Origin: Acidithiobacillus thiooxidans ATCC 19377
GTDB lineage: Bacteria > Pseudomonadota > Gammaproteobacteria > Acidithiobacillales > Acidithiobacillaceae
Direction: 5' to 3'
Assembly: GCF_009662475.1 (NCBI RefSeq)
Contig: NZ_CP045571.1
Coordinates: 2,974,501-3,038,500, forward strand
Length of the DNA: 64,000 nucleotides
Part shown: positions 29,687-38,191 of the stretch, piece after piece
Position numbering within the stretch: position 1 is the first letter of the stretch
How the letters are laid out: every line of letters starts with the position of its first letter
Program-made: the position numbers and the translations under genes
The notes under the pieces: model-generated
Seen by the model: the letters and a program-made list of their open reading frames with translations, nothing else
Databases searched by the model: none
Told to the model about the DNA's origin: nothing

Positions 29687-31014
29687 CCTTCAGCATCACT
29701 GAGATGAAAAAGAATGTCCAAAGCCGCGACCAGACTCTCATTGGTGGCTTCCTGGCAGGGCTGGCGCAAGGTCGCAATGGGATCATGCAGCACTTTATTG
29801 ATCAGCGCCTTGGAAAAAGCATCCAGAACCGCGTGCGGATCCTGGCCCTGATCCAGATAATGCTGAAAACGCCGCACTTCCTCCTGACGCCGTTCTTCCA
29901 CGTGATCGCGCAGGCGGCGGATAGCCGGCACCACATCCAGACTTTCGCGCCACTGCTGAAATTGGCCCACTTCATCGGCAATGATCAACTCGGCAGCTGC
30001 AGCGGCTTCACGTCGCGCCCGCATTCCTGCCTGGGCAATATCATTCAGATCGTCCAGCGTGTACAAATAACACTGCTCAATGCTTTCCACTTCGGGGGCA
30101 ATATCCCGGGGTACGGCCAGATCCACCAGCATCAGATCACCACGTTCGCGCTGCGCCATGACGGCAGACACCGCCTCACGGCTGACAATGGGCTGGGTGC
30201 TGGCCGTGCAGCTCACCACCACATCAGCGTCATGCAGAAGACTGGGGATCATTTCCAGGGTATGGGCATTCCCCGCAAACTTTGCGGCCAGTTGCTCACC
30301 ACGTTCGGAGCTGCGATTGGCCACAGCAAAAGTGCTTACGCCGTGCTCCCGCAAATGGGTAGCCACCAGTTCTATGGTATCTCCAGCCCCGATCAGTAAT
30401 ACCGAGCGACCTTCCAGACCCCCGAGCAACTGTTTGGCAAGACTGACCGCTGCATAGGCCACGCTCACCGGGGCAGAGCCAATGGCGGTTTCCGAACGCA
30501 CCCGTTTGGCAACCCGAAACGTCCAGTGCAGCAGGCGATTCAAGACTGGACCGGCTGCACCACTGTCGGCAGCTGCCTGATAGGCATCTTTCACCTGTCC
30601 CAAAATCTGGGGTTCACCAATAATCATGGAATCGAGACCGCAGGCTACCCGAAACAGATGGCGGACAGCCTCTGCGTCGCTGGAGTAATAAATGTGTCCA
30701 TCCAGAGAACGGGGATCAATCTGATGAAACGCACAGAGCCAGTTCTGCAAGGCCTGACGATTCGACCCATGACCGCCATGCACGTAAATTTCGGTGCGGT
30801 TGCAGGTAGATACAATCAGAGCTTCCTTGACGAGTCCCTGATCAAGCAGATCGCGGTAAGCCGCAGCCAGCGATTCCGGAGAAAAGGCGACCTTTTCCCG
30901 AACCGCAATCGGGGCAGTATGATGACTTAGACCAAAGCAGAAAATAGCAGCGACCGTCCCTGCAGAGCGACGATGGAGGGGCTGAATTGTCGCTGACCGC
31001 GCACAGGATTGCAA
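29683..31014 (-). CDS. hemA: Glutamyl-tRNA reductase HemA
   Basis: First enzyme of the C5 heme pathway, reducing Glu-tRNA to glutamate semialdehyde. The catalytic Cys is in [11 protein letters not shown], the NADPH loop in [12 protein letters not shown], and the C-terminal dimerisation helix in REEVRRF-type sequence near 370-410. The family N-terminus ([13 protein letters not shown]) begins about 24 residues after the only upstream start, a TTG at 31014. No ATG or GTG fits better, so either there is an extension or initiation occurs at a rare codon. Two consecutive 4-bp overlaps link it with prfA and prmC. Confidence 0.95.
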   Translation of the reverse strand: MQSCARSATIQPLHRRSAGTVAAIFCFGLSHHTAPIAVREKVAFSPESLAAAYRDLLDQGLVKEALIVSTCNRTEIYVHGGHGSNRQALQNWLCAFHQIDPRSLDGHIYYSSDAEAVRHLFRVACGLDSMIIGEPQILGQVKDAYQAAADSGAAGPVLNRLLHWTFRVAKRVRSETAIGSAPVSVAYAAVSLAKQLLGGLEGRSVLLIGAGDTIELVATHLREHGVSTFAVANRSSERGEQLAAKFAGNAHTLEMIPSLLHDADVVVSCTASTQPIVSREAVSAVMAQRERGDLMLVDLAVPRDIAPEVESIEQCYLYTLDDLNDIAQAGMRARREAAAAAELIIADEVGQFQQWRESLDVVPAIRRLRDHVEERRQEEVRRFQHYLDQGQDPHAVLDAFSKALINKVLHDPIATLRQPCQEATNESLVAALDILFHLSDAEG

Positions 31015-31069
31015 GCCGCTGCGCCAGCAGTTATTGTGCTCGCTGAATGATCAATCCGGAGCAGATGGT

Positions 31070-32731
31070 ATGAGAAGCAAGCTGAGCGGCATGGTGGCAG
31101 GAATACTGCTCAGCCTTATCGCTGGGAATGCTGTGGCCGATACCAAGCCTGCCGGGATGACTGGAGAACAGTTGTATTACCTCCTGGTTGCCGAATTTGC
31201 GACCTTGCAGCAGGAGCCGAAGCTCGCCATACCGGCATGGGCGGAAGCAGCCAAACTGGCACCCGAGGCAAATGTTCTGGAGCGCGCCACCCAGGCTACC
31301 GCCCGCTTCGGGGATTTTGATGACGCCCTGACCCTGGCCAGAAAATGGCGGGAACTGGCACCTAACAGCGCCAAGGCCGACCAGTTTGAGGCAGCACTGC
31401 TGCTGACCAAAGGTCAAGAACAGCAAGCCATCAACCTGCTCCAGGCAACTCTGGCGCGTTTTCCGGATGATCCCAAAATCACCCTGCAACTCTCGGAATT
31501 ACTGATTGCCCACGGCCAAAGTGGCGAAGCGAAGCGACTATTAACTGCTTTGGCCAGCAAAAATCCAAACTCTGCCAGTGCTTATTACACCTTGGGTCGG
31601 ATTGATCTGATCGAGAACCATCCCGATCATGCTATCACCTGGCTGGAAAAAGCGCTCAGCCTGCGACCTGACTGGCAGGAAGCTGCCATTCAACTGGCCG
31701 AGGCCCTGCAAACCACCCAAGGGCCGACCGTGGCCCTGCACAGTATTCAGTCTTTTACAGCGCATCATCCAGACGCGACAAAAGCCCACCAGTACTTGGC
31801 CGCGCTTTATCTGAAAATGGGGGGCACGACCCAGGCCTACCGGATTTATCAGGGAATGGCGCGGCAACACCCGGATAATCCTGAAATCGCCTTGTCCTTA
31901 GGGATCATGGACATTGAACGCCACAACTGGCCTGCAGCCCAAAGTAATCTGCAGCGCGCCCGTGATCTCGCGCCCCAATCCCCCGCACCCATTTACTATT
32001 TGGGCCGATTGTATGAAGCCCAGGGTCACTGGGCGGAGTCTCTGCAATGGTACCAGCGCATTCACTCCGGTCCCCTGTATGCAGAAGTGGAGCTGCACAG
32101 TGCACGCGTTGAGTATCAGCTGGGTGACCATAAAAAAGCCCTGACCCGTCTGCAAACTCTGGCAACCGCTCACCCCAAAGAGGCGCAGATTCCCCTGCTC
32201 CAGGCCGATTTGTTACAAGGCAGCGGCCACCTGCAGCAGGCCCTGCAAATACTTCAGCAAGCTCTCGAACGTCTTCCGGAAAATGCGGAGCTCTGGTATG
32301 CCCAAGGTGCCGTCCAGGAACAACTCCATGATTTTCCAGCCATGGAGAAATCCATGCATCAGGTCATTCAGCTCGCCCCTGATAATGCCCAGGCCTATAA
32401 TTTTCTGGGCTACAGCCTTGTGGAAAGAAATCAGAACCTCTCCGAAGCCAGCACGCTATTACACCAAGCGATTGAACTAGAACCCGAAAACCCGGAGATT
32501 CTGGACAGTATCGGCTGGCTCCATCATCGTCAGGGCGACAACCAGAAAGCCCTGGAATACTTGCAAAAAGCCCACCAGGCCCTTCCTGATGATCCCGAAC
32601 TCAGCATGCATCTGGGACGTATCCTCTGGGCTCTCGGCAAACATCAGGAAGCCCGTAACGTCTGGCAACAGGCGCTGGACAAAAATCCCAACGACACTCC
32701 TCTCCGCCAGGAACTGACCCGCCAGCCATGA
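31070..32731 (+). CDS. Periplasmic or membrane-anchored TPR-repeat protein
   Basis: A 553-residue protein with a signal peptide (MRSKLSGMVAGILLSLIAGNAVA) followed by about a dozen tetratricopeptide repeats. Several canonical units are visible, for example NSASAYYTLGRIDLIENHPDHA, APIYYLGRLYEAQGHW and NAQAYNFLGYSLVE. Such proteins are scaffolds in the envelope; the place just before lolB is typical in beta- and gamma-proteobacteria. I chose the ATG at 31070 with CCGGAG nearby; the frame opens 12 codons earlier. The stop overlaps lolB. Confidence 0.88.
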   Translation: MRSKLSGMVAGILLSLIAGNAVADTKPAGMTGEQLYYLLVAEFATLQQEPKLAIPAWAEAAKLAPEANVLERATQATARFGDFDDALTLARKWRELAPNSAKADQFEAALLLTKGQEQQAINLLQATLARFPDDPKITLQLSELLIAHGQSGEAKRLLTALASKNPNSASAYYTLGRIDLIENHPDHAITWLEKALSLRPDWQEAAIQLAEALQTTQGPTVALHSIQSFTAHHPDATKAHQYLAALYLKMGGTTQAYRIYQGMARQHPDNPEIALSLGIMDIERHNWPAAQSNLQRARDLAPQSPAPIYYLGRLYEAQGHWAESLQWYQRIHSGPLYAEVELHSARVEYQLGDHKKALTRLQTLATAHPKEAQIPLLQADLLQGSGHLQQALQILQQALERLPENAELWYAQGAVQEQLHDFPAMEKSMHQVIQLAPDNAQAYNFLGYSLVERNQNLSEASTLLHQAIELEPENPEILDSIGWLHHRQGDNQKALEYLQKAHQALPDDPELSMHLGRILWALGKHQEARNVWQQALDKNPNDTPLRQELTRQP

Positions 32732-33378
32732 CTCCTTCTTTTCGCAAAATTTTTCTTTTTATGAGGCTGAACCGGGCACTGCAACTCGGTGCCGGGGCCA
32801 TTCTCGCGTTGACACTCTCGGCCTGCGCGACGATGACTCCCGTGCATCCCAACACATCCCGCGTTCTCCCCACAGTGGAACGTAATCAGGTAATTTCCAG
32901 CTTGAAATACTGGCGTGCCAGTGGCGAAGCCGTCCTCAGCACACCCAAACAGAATGAAAACTTTGGCTTTCGCTGGAAACAGTCGCCCCAGCTGCAGGAA
33001 CTTTCCATTTATGACCCTCTGGGCAGAACCGTGGCACGCATCACGGTAGAGGCTTCCGGGGCTCATCTGGAAACCATCACCGGAGAACATCGGCAAGCTC
33101 GCAATCTGTCCACGCTACTGAGCATGGTCCTGCATGTCGAACTGCCGGCTGCGGAGCTGCCGGACTGGATGCTCGGCTTGCGCGGTAACACCAGCACCAT
33201 CAGCAACAACGCTTCAGGATTGCCGAACATTCTCCGCAGTGGCCCCTGGCAGGTCCACTATTTGCAATATACCCCCGTCGGCGGACTGACCATGCCCAAA
33301 TTATTGCAGGCAAATGGTCCGGATGGCATTGCCCTGCGGATGGCCATTACTCAGTGGCAAATGGGTCAAGCAGAATAA
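32728..33378 (+). CDS. lolB: Outer-membrane lipoprotein receptor LolB
   Basis: A 216-residue LolB that accepts lipoproteins from LolA and inserts them into the outer membrane. The lipobox is LTLSAC with Cys32. The mature part follows the LolB fold: YWRASGEAVLS, FGFRWKQS, LSIYDPLGRTVARI, and DWMLGLRG. The N-terminus is longer than usual (an extra MTPSFRKIFLF before MRLNR), so the internal ATG at 32761 may be the true start. It overlaps the TPR gene. Confidence 0.9.
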   Translation: MTPSFRKIFLFMRLNRALQLGAGAILALTLSACATMTPVHPNTSRVLPTVERNQVISSLKYWRASGEAVLSTPKQNENFGFRWKQSPQLQELSIYDPLGRTVARITVEASGAHLETITGEHRQARNLSTLLSMVLHVELPAAELPDWMLGLRGNTSTISNNASGLPNILRSGPWQVHYLQYTPVGGLTMPKLLQANGPDGIALRMAITQWQMGQAE

Positions 33379-33380
33379 AC

Positions 33381-34226
33381 ATGAGCATTTCCTACCCTGC
33401 CCCGGCAAAACTGAACCTGATGCTCCGGGTCGTCGGACAACGGCCCGACGGCTACCATGAACTACAGACCGTTTTTCAATTTATTGATTTTGCCGATCAG
33501 CTACAATTCAGTTCGCGACCCGCCGGCCAATTCTCCCGAAGTGGCGGAGCCGCAACCGTCGCTGAGGCAGATGATCTCAGCATCCGTGCAGCCCGCCTGC
33601 TGATGGAAAACGCTGGCATCCAGGAAGGGGTCCATATTCACATCGACAAGGTTCTGCCGCTGGGCGGCGGGATTGGCGGTGGCTCTTCGGATGCCGCCAG
33701 CACCCTGATCGTTCTCAACCGACTCTGGCGAACCGGTTTTACCCGCCAGGAGCTGATGGCCCTCGGCACCCAACTGGGTGCGGATGTTCCCGTGTTCATT
33801 TTTGGACAGAGCGCCTGGGCAGAAGGAATCGGTGAACAGCTATCCGCTCTGGCTGAAGTCCCAGAATCTCATTATGTACTCGTACATCCCGGCATTGCTG
33901 TCAGTACCCGGGAAATTTTTACCGCTCCAGAATTGACACGACAGCACCCGCCCAGCACAATAGGCGCGTTTCTCGGCGGGGTCATGGAAAACACCCTGCA
34001 AAGCACAGTATGTGCACGCTACCCGGAGGTCGAATCCGCTACCCAATGGCTGAAAAGTCATGGTTTGCGCAATGTTCGTTTAACGGGGAGCGGTGCCTGT
34101 GTTTTCGGGGTTGCAGAAGATGCAAGTAGCGCCCGGATCATCGCTGGACAAGTACCTTTGCCATGGCGATCCTGGGCAGTCAAAGGATGTAATCGGCATC
34201 CTCTATTTGATCCTGCCGAGCAATGA
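33381..34226 (+). CDS. ispE: 4-diphosphocytidyl-2-C-methyl-D-erythritol kinase IspE
   Basis: A 281-residue GHMP kinase of the MEP isoprenoid pathway. Motif 1 is YPAPAKLNLMLRVVGQRPDGYHEL. The ATP loop is PLGGGIGGGSSDAAS (about 91-105). The third motif is LTGSGACVFGV. I chose the ATG at 33381, 2 bp after the lolB stop. The lolB-ispE-tRNA-prs order is widespread in proteobacteria. Confidence 0.97.
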   Translation: MSISYPAPAKLNLMLRVVGQRPDGYHELQTVFQFIDFADQLQFSSRPAGQFSRSGGAATVAEADDLSIRAARLLMENAGIQEGVHIHIDKVLPLGGGIGGGSSDAASTLIVLNRLWRTGFTRQELMALGTQLGADVPVFIFGQSAWAEGIGEQLSALAEVPESHYVLVHPGIAVSTREIFTAPELTRQHPPSTIGAFLGGVMENTLQSTVCARYPEVESATQWLKSHGLRNVRLTGSGACVFGVAEDASSARIIAGQVPLPWRSWAVKGCNRHPLFDPAEQ

Positions 34227-34231
34227 GTTAT

Positions 34232-34306
34232 TGGGGCGTAGCCAAGCGGTAAGGCACCGGATTTTGATTCCGGCATTCCCAGGTTCGATCCCTGGCGCCC
34301 CAGCCA
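34232..34306 (+). tRNA. tRNA-Gln (TTG anticodon)
   Basis: Complete cloverleaf: acceptor TGGGGCG with CGCCCCA, discriminator G, encoded CCA. The anticodon stem CCGGA/TCCGG encloses TTTTGAT, giving TTG, which reads CAA. It lies 5 bp after ispE and 47 bp before prs, so it is probably cut out of the ispE-prs transcript. Confidence 0.97.
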
Positions 34307-34353
34307 ATTGTCCTCGGACTGTTTTGCCACCTGCACAGAGAGAATGACATCAC

Positions 34354-35301
34354 ATGGCCCACGGCAATCTTATGGTGTTCAGTGGAAACGCCAATCCTGT
34401 TCTTGCTGCGCAAGTAGCCCGTTTTCTGCAAATCCCCCTTGGTCGCGCCGAGGTCAGTTCTTTCAGTGACGGCGAAGTGTTTGTCGAAATCCTCGAAAAC
34501 GTCCGGGGGCGCGATGTATTCGTCCTTCAGCCCACCTGCGCACCTACCAATGATCATCTCATGGAATTACTCACCATGATTGACGCCCTGAAACGCGCTT
34601 CGGCCAACCGGATTACTGCTGCCATGCCTTATTTCGGTTATGCACGCCAGGACCGGAAATCCCGCTCGCGCACGGCTATTACGGCCAAGCTGGTGGCGGA
34701 CCTCATCACCAGCGCCGGGGCCAATCGGGTTTTAACCATGGATCTGCATGCAGATCAAATTCAAGGGTTTTTTGATGTTCCTGTGGATAATATTTACGCC
34801 TCCCCCATTTTACTGGGTGACATCTGGCGGAAAAGCTACCCGGAACTCATTGTCGTTTCTCCTGACGTAGGGGGTGTAGTTCGTGCCCGCGCTATTGCCA
34901 AACGGCTGGAAGTGGATCTGGCCATCATCGATAAACGCCGTCCCCGCCCCAATGAGTCCGTGGTCATGAACATTATTGGTGACGTCGAAGGACGCACCTG
35001 CGTATTGGTAGATGATATGGTAGATACCGCCAATACCCTTTGTGAGGCTGCTCATGCCCTCAAAGCCCAAGGGGCAGTCAAGGTCTGCGCCTATTGTACT
35101 CACCCGGTTCTCTCCGGACCGGCCATGGAACGGATAGCGCGCTCTGAACTGGATGAACTGGTGGTTACGGATACCATTCCGCTCAGTAAAGAAGCGCAGG
35201 AGAGCCCGAAAATTCGCGTACTGTCGGTCGCCGAACTCATGGCGGAAACCATTCGTCGCATTGCTGAAGAAGACTCTGTCAGCTCATTATTCATGGACTG
35301 A
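34354..35301 (+). CDS. prs: Ribose-phosphate pyrophosphokinase
   Basis: A 315-residue PRPP synthase transferring pyrophosphate from ATP to ribose 5-phosphate, feeding nucleotide, histidine and tryptophan synthesis. The PRPP-binding loop is [14 protein letters not shown] and the flexible ATP site includes [18 protein letters not shown]. It starts [18 protein letters not shown]. Length and motifs are fully normal. It is transcribed with the upstream tRNA-Gln/ispE group. Confidence 0.98.
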   Translation: MAHGNLMVFSGNANPVLAAQVARFLQIPLGRAEVSSFSDGEVFVEILENVRGRDVFVLQPTCAPTNDHLMELLTMIDALKRASANRITAAMPYFGYARQDRKSRSRTAITAKLVADLITSAGANRVLTMDLHADQIQGFFDVPVDNIYASPILLGDIWRKSYPELIVVSPDVGGVVRARAIAKRLEVDLAIIDKRRPRPNESVVMNIIGDVEGRTCVLVDDMVDTANTLCEAAHALKAQGAVKVCAYCTHPVLSGPAMERIARSELDELVVTDTIPLSKEAQESPKIRVLSVAELMAETIRRIAEEDSVSSLFMD

Positions 35302-35369
35302 GAATTAACTCCTGCCTGTCGCCTTGCGGCCAGACTTTGGCCGTTGTATCATGCGTTTTCTCCAATATG

Positions 35370-35445
35370 GTGGCTGTAGCTCAGTCGGTAGAGTCCCGGA
35401 TTGTGATTCCGGTTGTCGCGGGTTCGAGCCCCGTCAGCCACCCCA
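35370..35445 (+). tRNA. tRNA-His (GTG anticodon)
   Basis: Complete cloverleaf: acceptor GTGGCTG with CAGCCAC, C discriminator that can pair with the extra G-1 at 35369, encoded CCA. The anticodon stem CCGGA/TCCGG encloses TTGTGAT, giving GTG. An accessory islet begins directly after its terminator, so its 3' end is a possible integration site. Confidence 0.97.
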
Positions 35446-35456
35446 TATAAGACAAT

Positions 35457-35484
35457 CACTTAGCGATGTTTGCTAAGTGTTTTT
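35457..35484 (+). terminator. Rho-independent terminator after tRNA-His
   Basis: CACTTAGC and GCTAAGTG form a perfect 8-bp stem around a 7-nt loop, followed by TTTTT. It ends the tRNA-His transcript. Confidence 0.85.
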
Positions 35485-35569
35485 CTGCGTCTTAGTTTTT
35501 ATCAAGGCTTGCAGATAGCAAGGAATATCCTTACCATGAGTCGCCTCGGAACCTGCAGGAATAATCGCC

Positions 35570-35785
35570 ATGATTACCAGCAAATTGACCAGCAAAGCCC
35601 AAACCACCATTCCGCAGCCGGTGCGGATTGCATTGCATCTTCGTGAGGGGGATGCGATCGCCTACCGCATTGAGGATGGCCGGGTCATTCTGAGTAAAGC
35701 GACTCAAGAAGCTGAGGAAGACCCCTTCGTGCTATTTTCCGAATGGGACAGCGAAGCAGATCGACGGGCCTATGGGCAGTTGTGA
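35570..35785 (+). CDS. PrlF/AbrB-type antitoxin
   Basis: A 71-residue swapped-hairpin AbrB-type antitoxin: ITSKLTSKAQTTIPQPVRIALHLREGDAIAYRIEDG is the DNA-binding half. The acidic tail (EEDPFVLFSEWDSEADRRAY) should bind the toxin. It overlaps the downstream MazF-like toxin by 14 bp, the standard coupled layout. It probably represses its own promoter in the 35485-35569 spacer. Confidence 0.9.
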   Translation: MITSKLTSKAQTTIPQPVRIALHLREGDAIAYRIEDGRVILSKATQEAEEDPFVLFSEWDSEADRRAYGQL

Positions 35786-36128
35786 AGTTTGGGATGTCGT
35801 AAGGCTACCGTTCCCCTATACCAACCGACCTGTTCATCAGTACCGCCCCGCTCTGGTCCTTGCTATCAACAACGGTACAGGGTCTCTACGTCTGCTGTGG
35901 GTACTCATGGTCACCAGCGCGGAAAACAGGGGGTGGCCCGGAGATGTTGAGATTGCCGATCTCGCAGGTGTCGGCCTGCCGGTGGCATCGGTGGTGCGCA
36001 CAGCAAAAATCGCCACTGTAGAGATGGACATGGCGGAACGCATAGGCCGTCTGGCCATGCCGGATCGCCGGCGTGTCATTGATGCAGTCCGGGACCGCCT
36101 TTCCGTGGCGGGGATTTGTAATTACTAA
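35772..36128 (+). CDS. MazF/PemK-family endoribonuclease toxin
   Basis: A 118-residue toxin of the PemK/MazF group: VWDVVRLPFPYTNRPVHQYRPALVLA is the first sheet with the RPALV motif, and VASVVRTAKIATVEMD corresponds to the strand carrying the conserved catalytic Ser/Thr. These toxins cleave mRNA when unbound. Paired with a PrlF-type antitoxin, it makes a hybrid-type TA system common in proteobacteria. Both partners look intact, unlike the mazEF remnant at 8.4-8.7 kb. Confidence 0.87.
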   Translation: MGSCEVWDVVRLPFPYTNRPVHQYRPALVLAINNGTGSLRLLWVLMVTSAENRGWPGDVEIADLAGVGLPVASVVRTAKIATVEMDMAERIGRLAMPDRRRVIDAVRDRLSVAGICNY

Positions 36129-36166
36129 GGGTGCTGGACCTGTGATGGACGATGAAGGGGATGGTG

Positions 36167-36511
36167 ATGGAAAATAATATCCTGATACTCACCATCAACG
36201 ACTGCCCCGGTATGCGGGTGGTTCGGGTCCTTGGGCCGGTCTATGGTACGGGTGTCCGGTCCCGCAATATCGTCGGCAATCTTCTGGGCGGTATCCGTGC
36301 CGTTTTTGGCGGAAAACAGTCTGGCTACTTAAAAATGATTGCTCAGACCCGTGATGATGCTCTGGAACAACTGGCGGAACATGCCCGCTCCCTTGGGGCC
36401 AACGCGGTATTGGGGATGCGCTTTGATTCCGGTGAGTTTGATGCAGGACAGGGGCAGGCCATGAATGAGGTCACGGCCTATGGGACGGCGGTGGTGGTGG
36501 AAGCACTATAA
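36167..36511 (+). CDS. YbjQ/DUF74 heavy-metal-binding-like protein
   Basis: A 114-residue YbjQ-family protein that forms pentamers in relatives. Signatures are VRVLGPVYGTGVRSRNIVGNLLGGIRAVFGG, DALEQLAEHARSLGANAVLGMRFD and the closing strand YGTAVVVE. Function is not established despite the 'heavy-metal-binding' label. Of three close in-frame ATGs (36152, 36161, 36167), the last has the best-spaced AAGGGG. It may be carried by the same islet. Confidence 0.86.
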   Translation: MENNILILTINDCPGMRVVRVLGPVYGTGVRSRNIVGNLLGGIRAVFGGKQSGYLKMIAQTRDDALEQLAEHARSLGANAVLGMRFDSGEFDAGQGQAMNEVTAYGTAVVVEAL

Positions 36512-36666
36512 TGCCGGTGGAATTATCCCCTGTTGTGCCGCTACTGGCAGGACTGGATGCCAAACAGCGAGAAACTTCTTTGAGTGTGGGGGCTTCTGTG
36601 CACCATCCCGAAGTCTGTGCCATGCTGTATGGGACCTGCACGGTGCCGTCTGGTGTATCCGCCTGA
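36511..36666 (+). CDS. Small uncharacterised protein coupled to the YbjQ gene
   Basis: A 51-codon frame (MPVELSPVVPLLAGLDAKQR...) whose ATG overlaps the YbjQ stop (TAATG). It ends at 36666. A different frame continues coding-like (NGPGLPVFQDDWFQSYAKI) to 36737, so the original protein may have been longer and frameshifted near 36620-36660. No family is recognised. Confidence 0.4.
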   Translation: MPVELSPVVPLLAGLDAKQRETSLSVGASVHHPEVCAMLYGTCTVPSGVSA

Positions 36667-36747
36667 ACGGACCGGGTTTGCCGGTCTTTCAGGATGACTG
36701 GTTCCAAAGTTACGCCAAGATTGCCGTGCTGGTATAACGGGCTTTGG

Positions 36748-36998
36748 TTATGCCACCAACCCCTCAGCCTGTTCAATAACCATATTCACCGCCCCTTCCT
36801 GCATATCGGGCGGATAACCATGTTTCCGTAAAACCCGTTTCACCATGCGCCGTAGATGCGCCCGTGCCTGTTCACGGATGGACCAGTCGATGCGGGTGTT
36901 CTGGCGCACGGTATCGGCTACTTCCTTGGCAATCATTTTCAGGGCTTCGCCGCCCATGGCCTGTACGGCAGAATCATTGGTCGCCAGTGCGCCCTGTT
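36748..36998 (-). pseudogene. C-terminal remnant of type I restriction subunit HsdR
   Basis: The frame reads [21 protein letters not shown], then [17 protein letters not shown], then [24 protein letters not shown]. This is the typical C-terminal helical domain of EcoR124-type HsdR (residues about 880 onwards of a 1,000-residue protein). A stop lies just upstream in frame, so the nuclease and translocase domains are gone. No hsdM or hsdS is present. It marks a deleted restriction-modification locus. Confidence 0.8.
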
Positions 36999-37023
36999 TT
37001 TAATGCATCAGTGATCTACGTCT

Positions 37024-37422
37024 TCATTTTTTACTATTGCACATGTCGCAAAGCACAGTCTTCCAACGGCGTTCCACGCGAATTTCGCCCGGGTTCCCGC
37101 ATTGTTCACAGGTGTGAGTAGCCTGTTCGTTATGTGCGTTGATGATCTGGTTCAGTTCATCGTTCTGCAGCGTTGTATTGCAGCGCAACAGACAGTAATC
37201 CGTTTTGATCTGGGTGATCCGCAAGAAATCGTCAATCTCATGGTGTTCTGCGTAGATCGCGATTCGATCAATCATGTGCCCAACGATGGGAAACCAGCCT
37301 TGATAGACCTCTATTCCATATCGATTAATAGCGTAGTCCTCATTTTCCGGTTCAGGGAACAGGTTCGGATACTTTGATCGCATGGACTCGGTGAAAGCCC
37401 TTTGGGTTTCTGCAAGTTTCAT
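37024..37422 (-). CDS. Uncharacterised protein with C-terminal zinc-ribbon-like motif
   Basis: A 132-residue protein. The N-terminal part (MKLAETQRAFTESMRSKYPN...) is predicted helical, with aromatic-rich YGIEVYQGWFPIVGHMIDR in the middle. The C-terminus carries CEQCG and, after 15 residues, LCDMC, spaced like a four-cysteine zinc ribbon. No family is recognised. It is last in a compact minus-strand series (37.0-38.15 kb), starting 4 bp after the micro-ORF before it. Its stop lies 26 bp from the HsdR remnant. Confidence 0.65.
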   Translation of the reverse strand: MKLAETQRAFTESMRSKYPNLFPEPENEDYAINRYGIEVYQGWFPIVGHMIDRIAIYAEHHEIDDFLRITQIKTDYCLLRCNTTLQNDELNQIINAHNEQATHTCEQCGNPGEIRVERRWKTVLCDMCNSKK

Positions 37423-37425
37423 TGA

Positions 37426-37488
37426 CTATGCCCCACAACAAACACAGATTTTTCTTCTGCCCTTACCCTTGAAAAAACCAAACTTCAT
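37426..37488 (-). CDS. Micro-ORF with vicinal cysteines
   Basis: A 20-residue frame, basic at first (MKFGFFKGKGRRK) and ending ICVCCGA. Its ATG overlaps the DUF4926 stop (TGATG) and its stop is 3 bp before the zinc-ribbon gene's start, so it sits exactly within the operon. It could be a coupling or leader peptide, or the leftover of a larger protein. Translation is unproven. Confidence 0.35.
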   Translation of the reverse strand: MKFGFFKGKGRRKICVCCGA

Positions 37489-37709
37489 CACACCACCCTC
37501 ACATGCGGCACATCCCTTGCGGAAATAGGCCGAATTTCATCTTCTGCCAAGGTCAGTACCCCCAATGGATCACCGGCCAAAGTGGTAAACTCAACCTCAA
37601 AGGCTTTTCCGCCTTCGTGGATGAATACCACGGTCCCTACATCACCTTTCACCAGACCTTCATGGAGTCGATCCTTCACCAGAATGACGGTATCCAGTTC
37701 GCTGATCAT
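37488..37709 (-). CDS. DUF4926 protein
   Basis: A 73-residue protein fitting DUF4926: ELDTVILVKDRLHEGLVKGDVGTVVFIH, then KAFEVEFTTLAGDPLGVLTL and a terminal valine-rich strand. The fold is probably a small SH3-like barrel. Members often lie beside small toxin- or immunity-like genes, function unknown. I chose the ATG at 37709; an upstream in-frame start adds 16 residues without similarity. It follows the next gene by 13 bp. Confidence 0.75.
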   Translation of the reverse strand: MISELDTVILVKDRLHEGLVKGDVGTVVFIHEGGKAFEVEFTTLAGDPLGVLTLAEDEIRPISARDVPHVRVV

Positions 37710-37722
37710 GGTTTCCCCCGTA

Positions 37723-37932
37723 TTACCTGACCGGCTGCAAGTAGGCCCATGCCTCATCCTCTGAGGGTTTCAACCAGTCTTCAGCCAGCACGGATTCTGA
37801 AAGCAGCGATTCCTCGTTGGCAAGCGGCGTCAGCAAGGCCAACAAGGCACGGCACGCCGGAAGCTGCTTGCCCAACCCCACGGGATGAACCTGTCCCTGT
37901 GCATCAATTTCCACTTCAATGGTTGGTAGCAA
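37723..37932 (-). CDS. Antitoxin-like small protein paired with the DUF4926 gene
   Basis: A 69-residue acidic protein: MLPTIEVEIDAQGQVHPVG, a helix with LPACRALLALLTPL, and an acidic C-terminus (SEDEAWAYLQPV). The shape, a short beta start with a Gly-turn followed by an acidic helix, resembles many small antitoxins. It lies directly upstream of the DUF4926 gene. I cannot assign a family with confidence. Confidence 0.6.
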   Translation of the reverse strand: MLPTIEVEIDAQGQVHPVGLGKQLPACRALLALLTPLANEESLLSESVLAEDWLKPSEDEAWAYLQPVR

Positions 37933-37935
37933 GGC

Positions 37936-38149
37936 TCAATCCTCGGATTCATCATCCAGTTGAAGGTACACCACATACTCACCCTCGACATCCACGGCAA
38001 TGATTTTGCCTTCCATCAGGGCATTCAATTCCTTGGGCGTTATGCGGATGCGTTCGCCACTACCCCATCGCTGCCCAAACACGGTATCCATCCAGAGGGT
38101 CTACAGCCTCGTTGACAATCGCCACCCCACGATCACGGTCTACGCTCAT
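37936..38149 (-). pseudogene. Frameshifted small gene of unknown family
   Basis: From ATG 38149 the frame reads MSVDRDRGVAIVNEAVDP and soon goes out of register. A second frame from about 38103 reads TLWMDTVFGQRWGSGERIRI, continues to YVVYLQLDDESED and stops at 37936. Joining them by one base shift yields a sensible protein of about 70 residues. Alternatively only the 51-residue part from ATG 38091 is made. It starts the compact minus-strand series and ends 4 bp before the antitoxin-like gene. Confidence 0.45.
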
Positions 38150-38191
38150 GATGCCCCCTTAAATGACCTCGCGGACAGACCACTAGCCGCT

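Noticed and set aside
36471-36776. 101-codon minus-strand frame opposite the YbjQ end
   Set aside because: Ends in a poly-proline run from a GTGGTGG repeat; no domain; antisense artefact.
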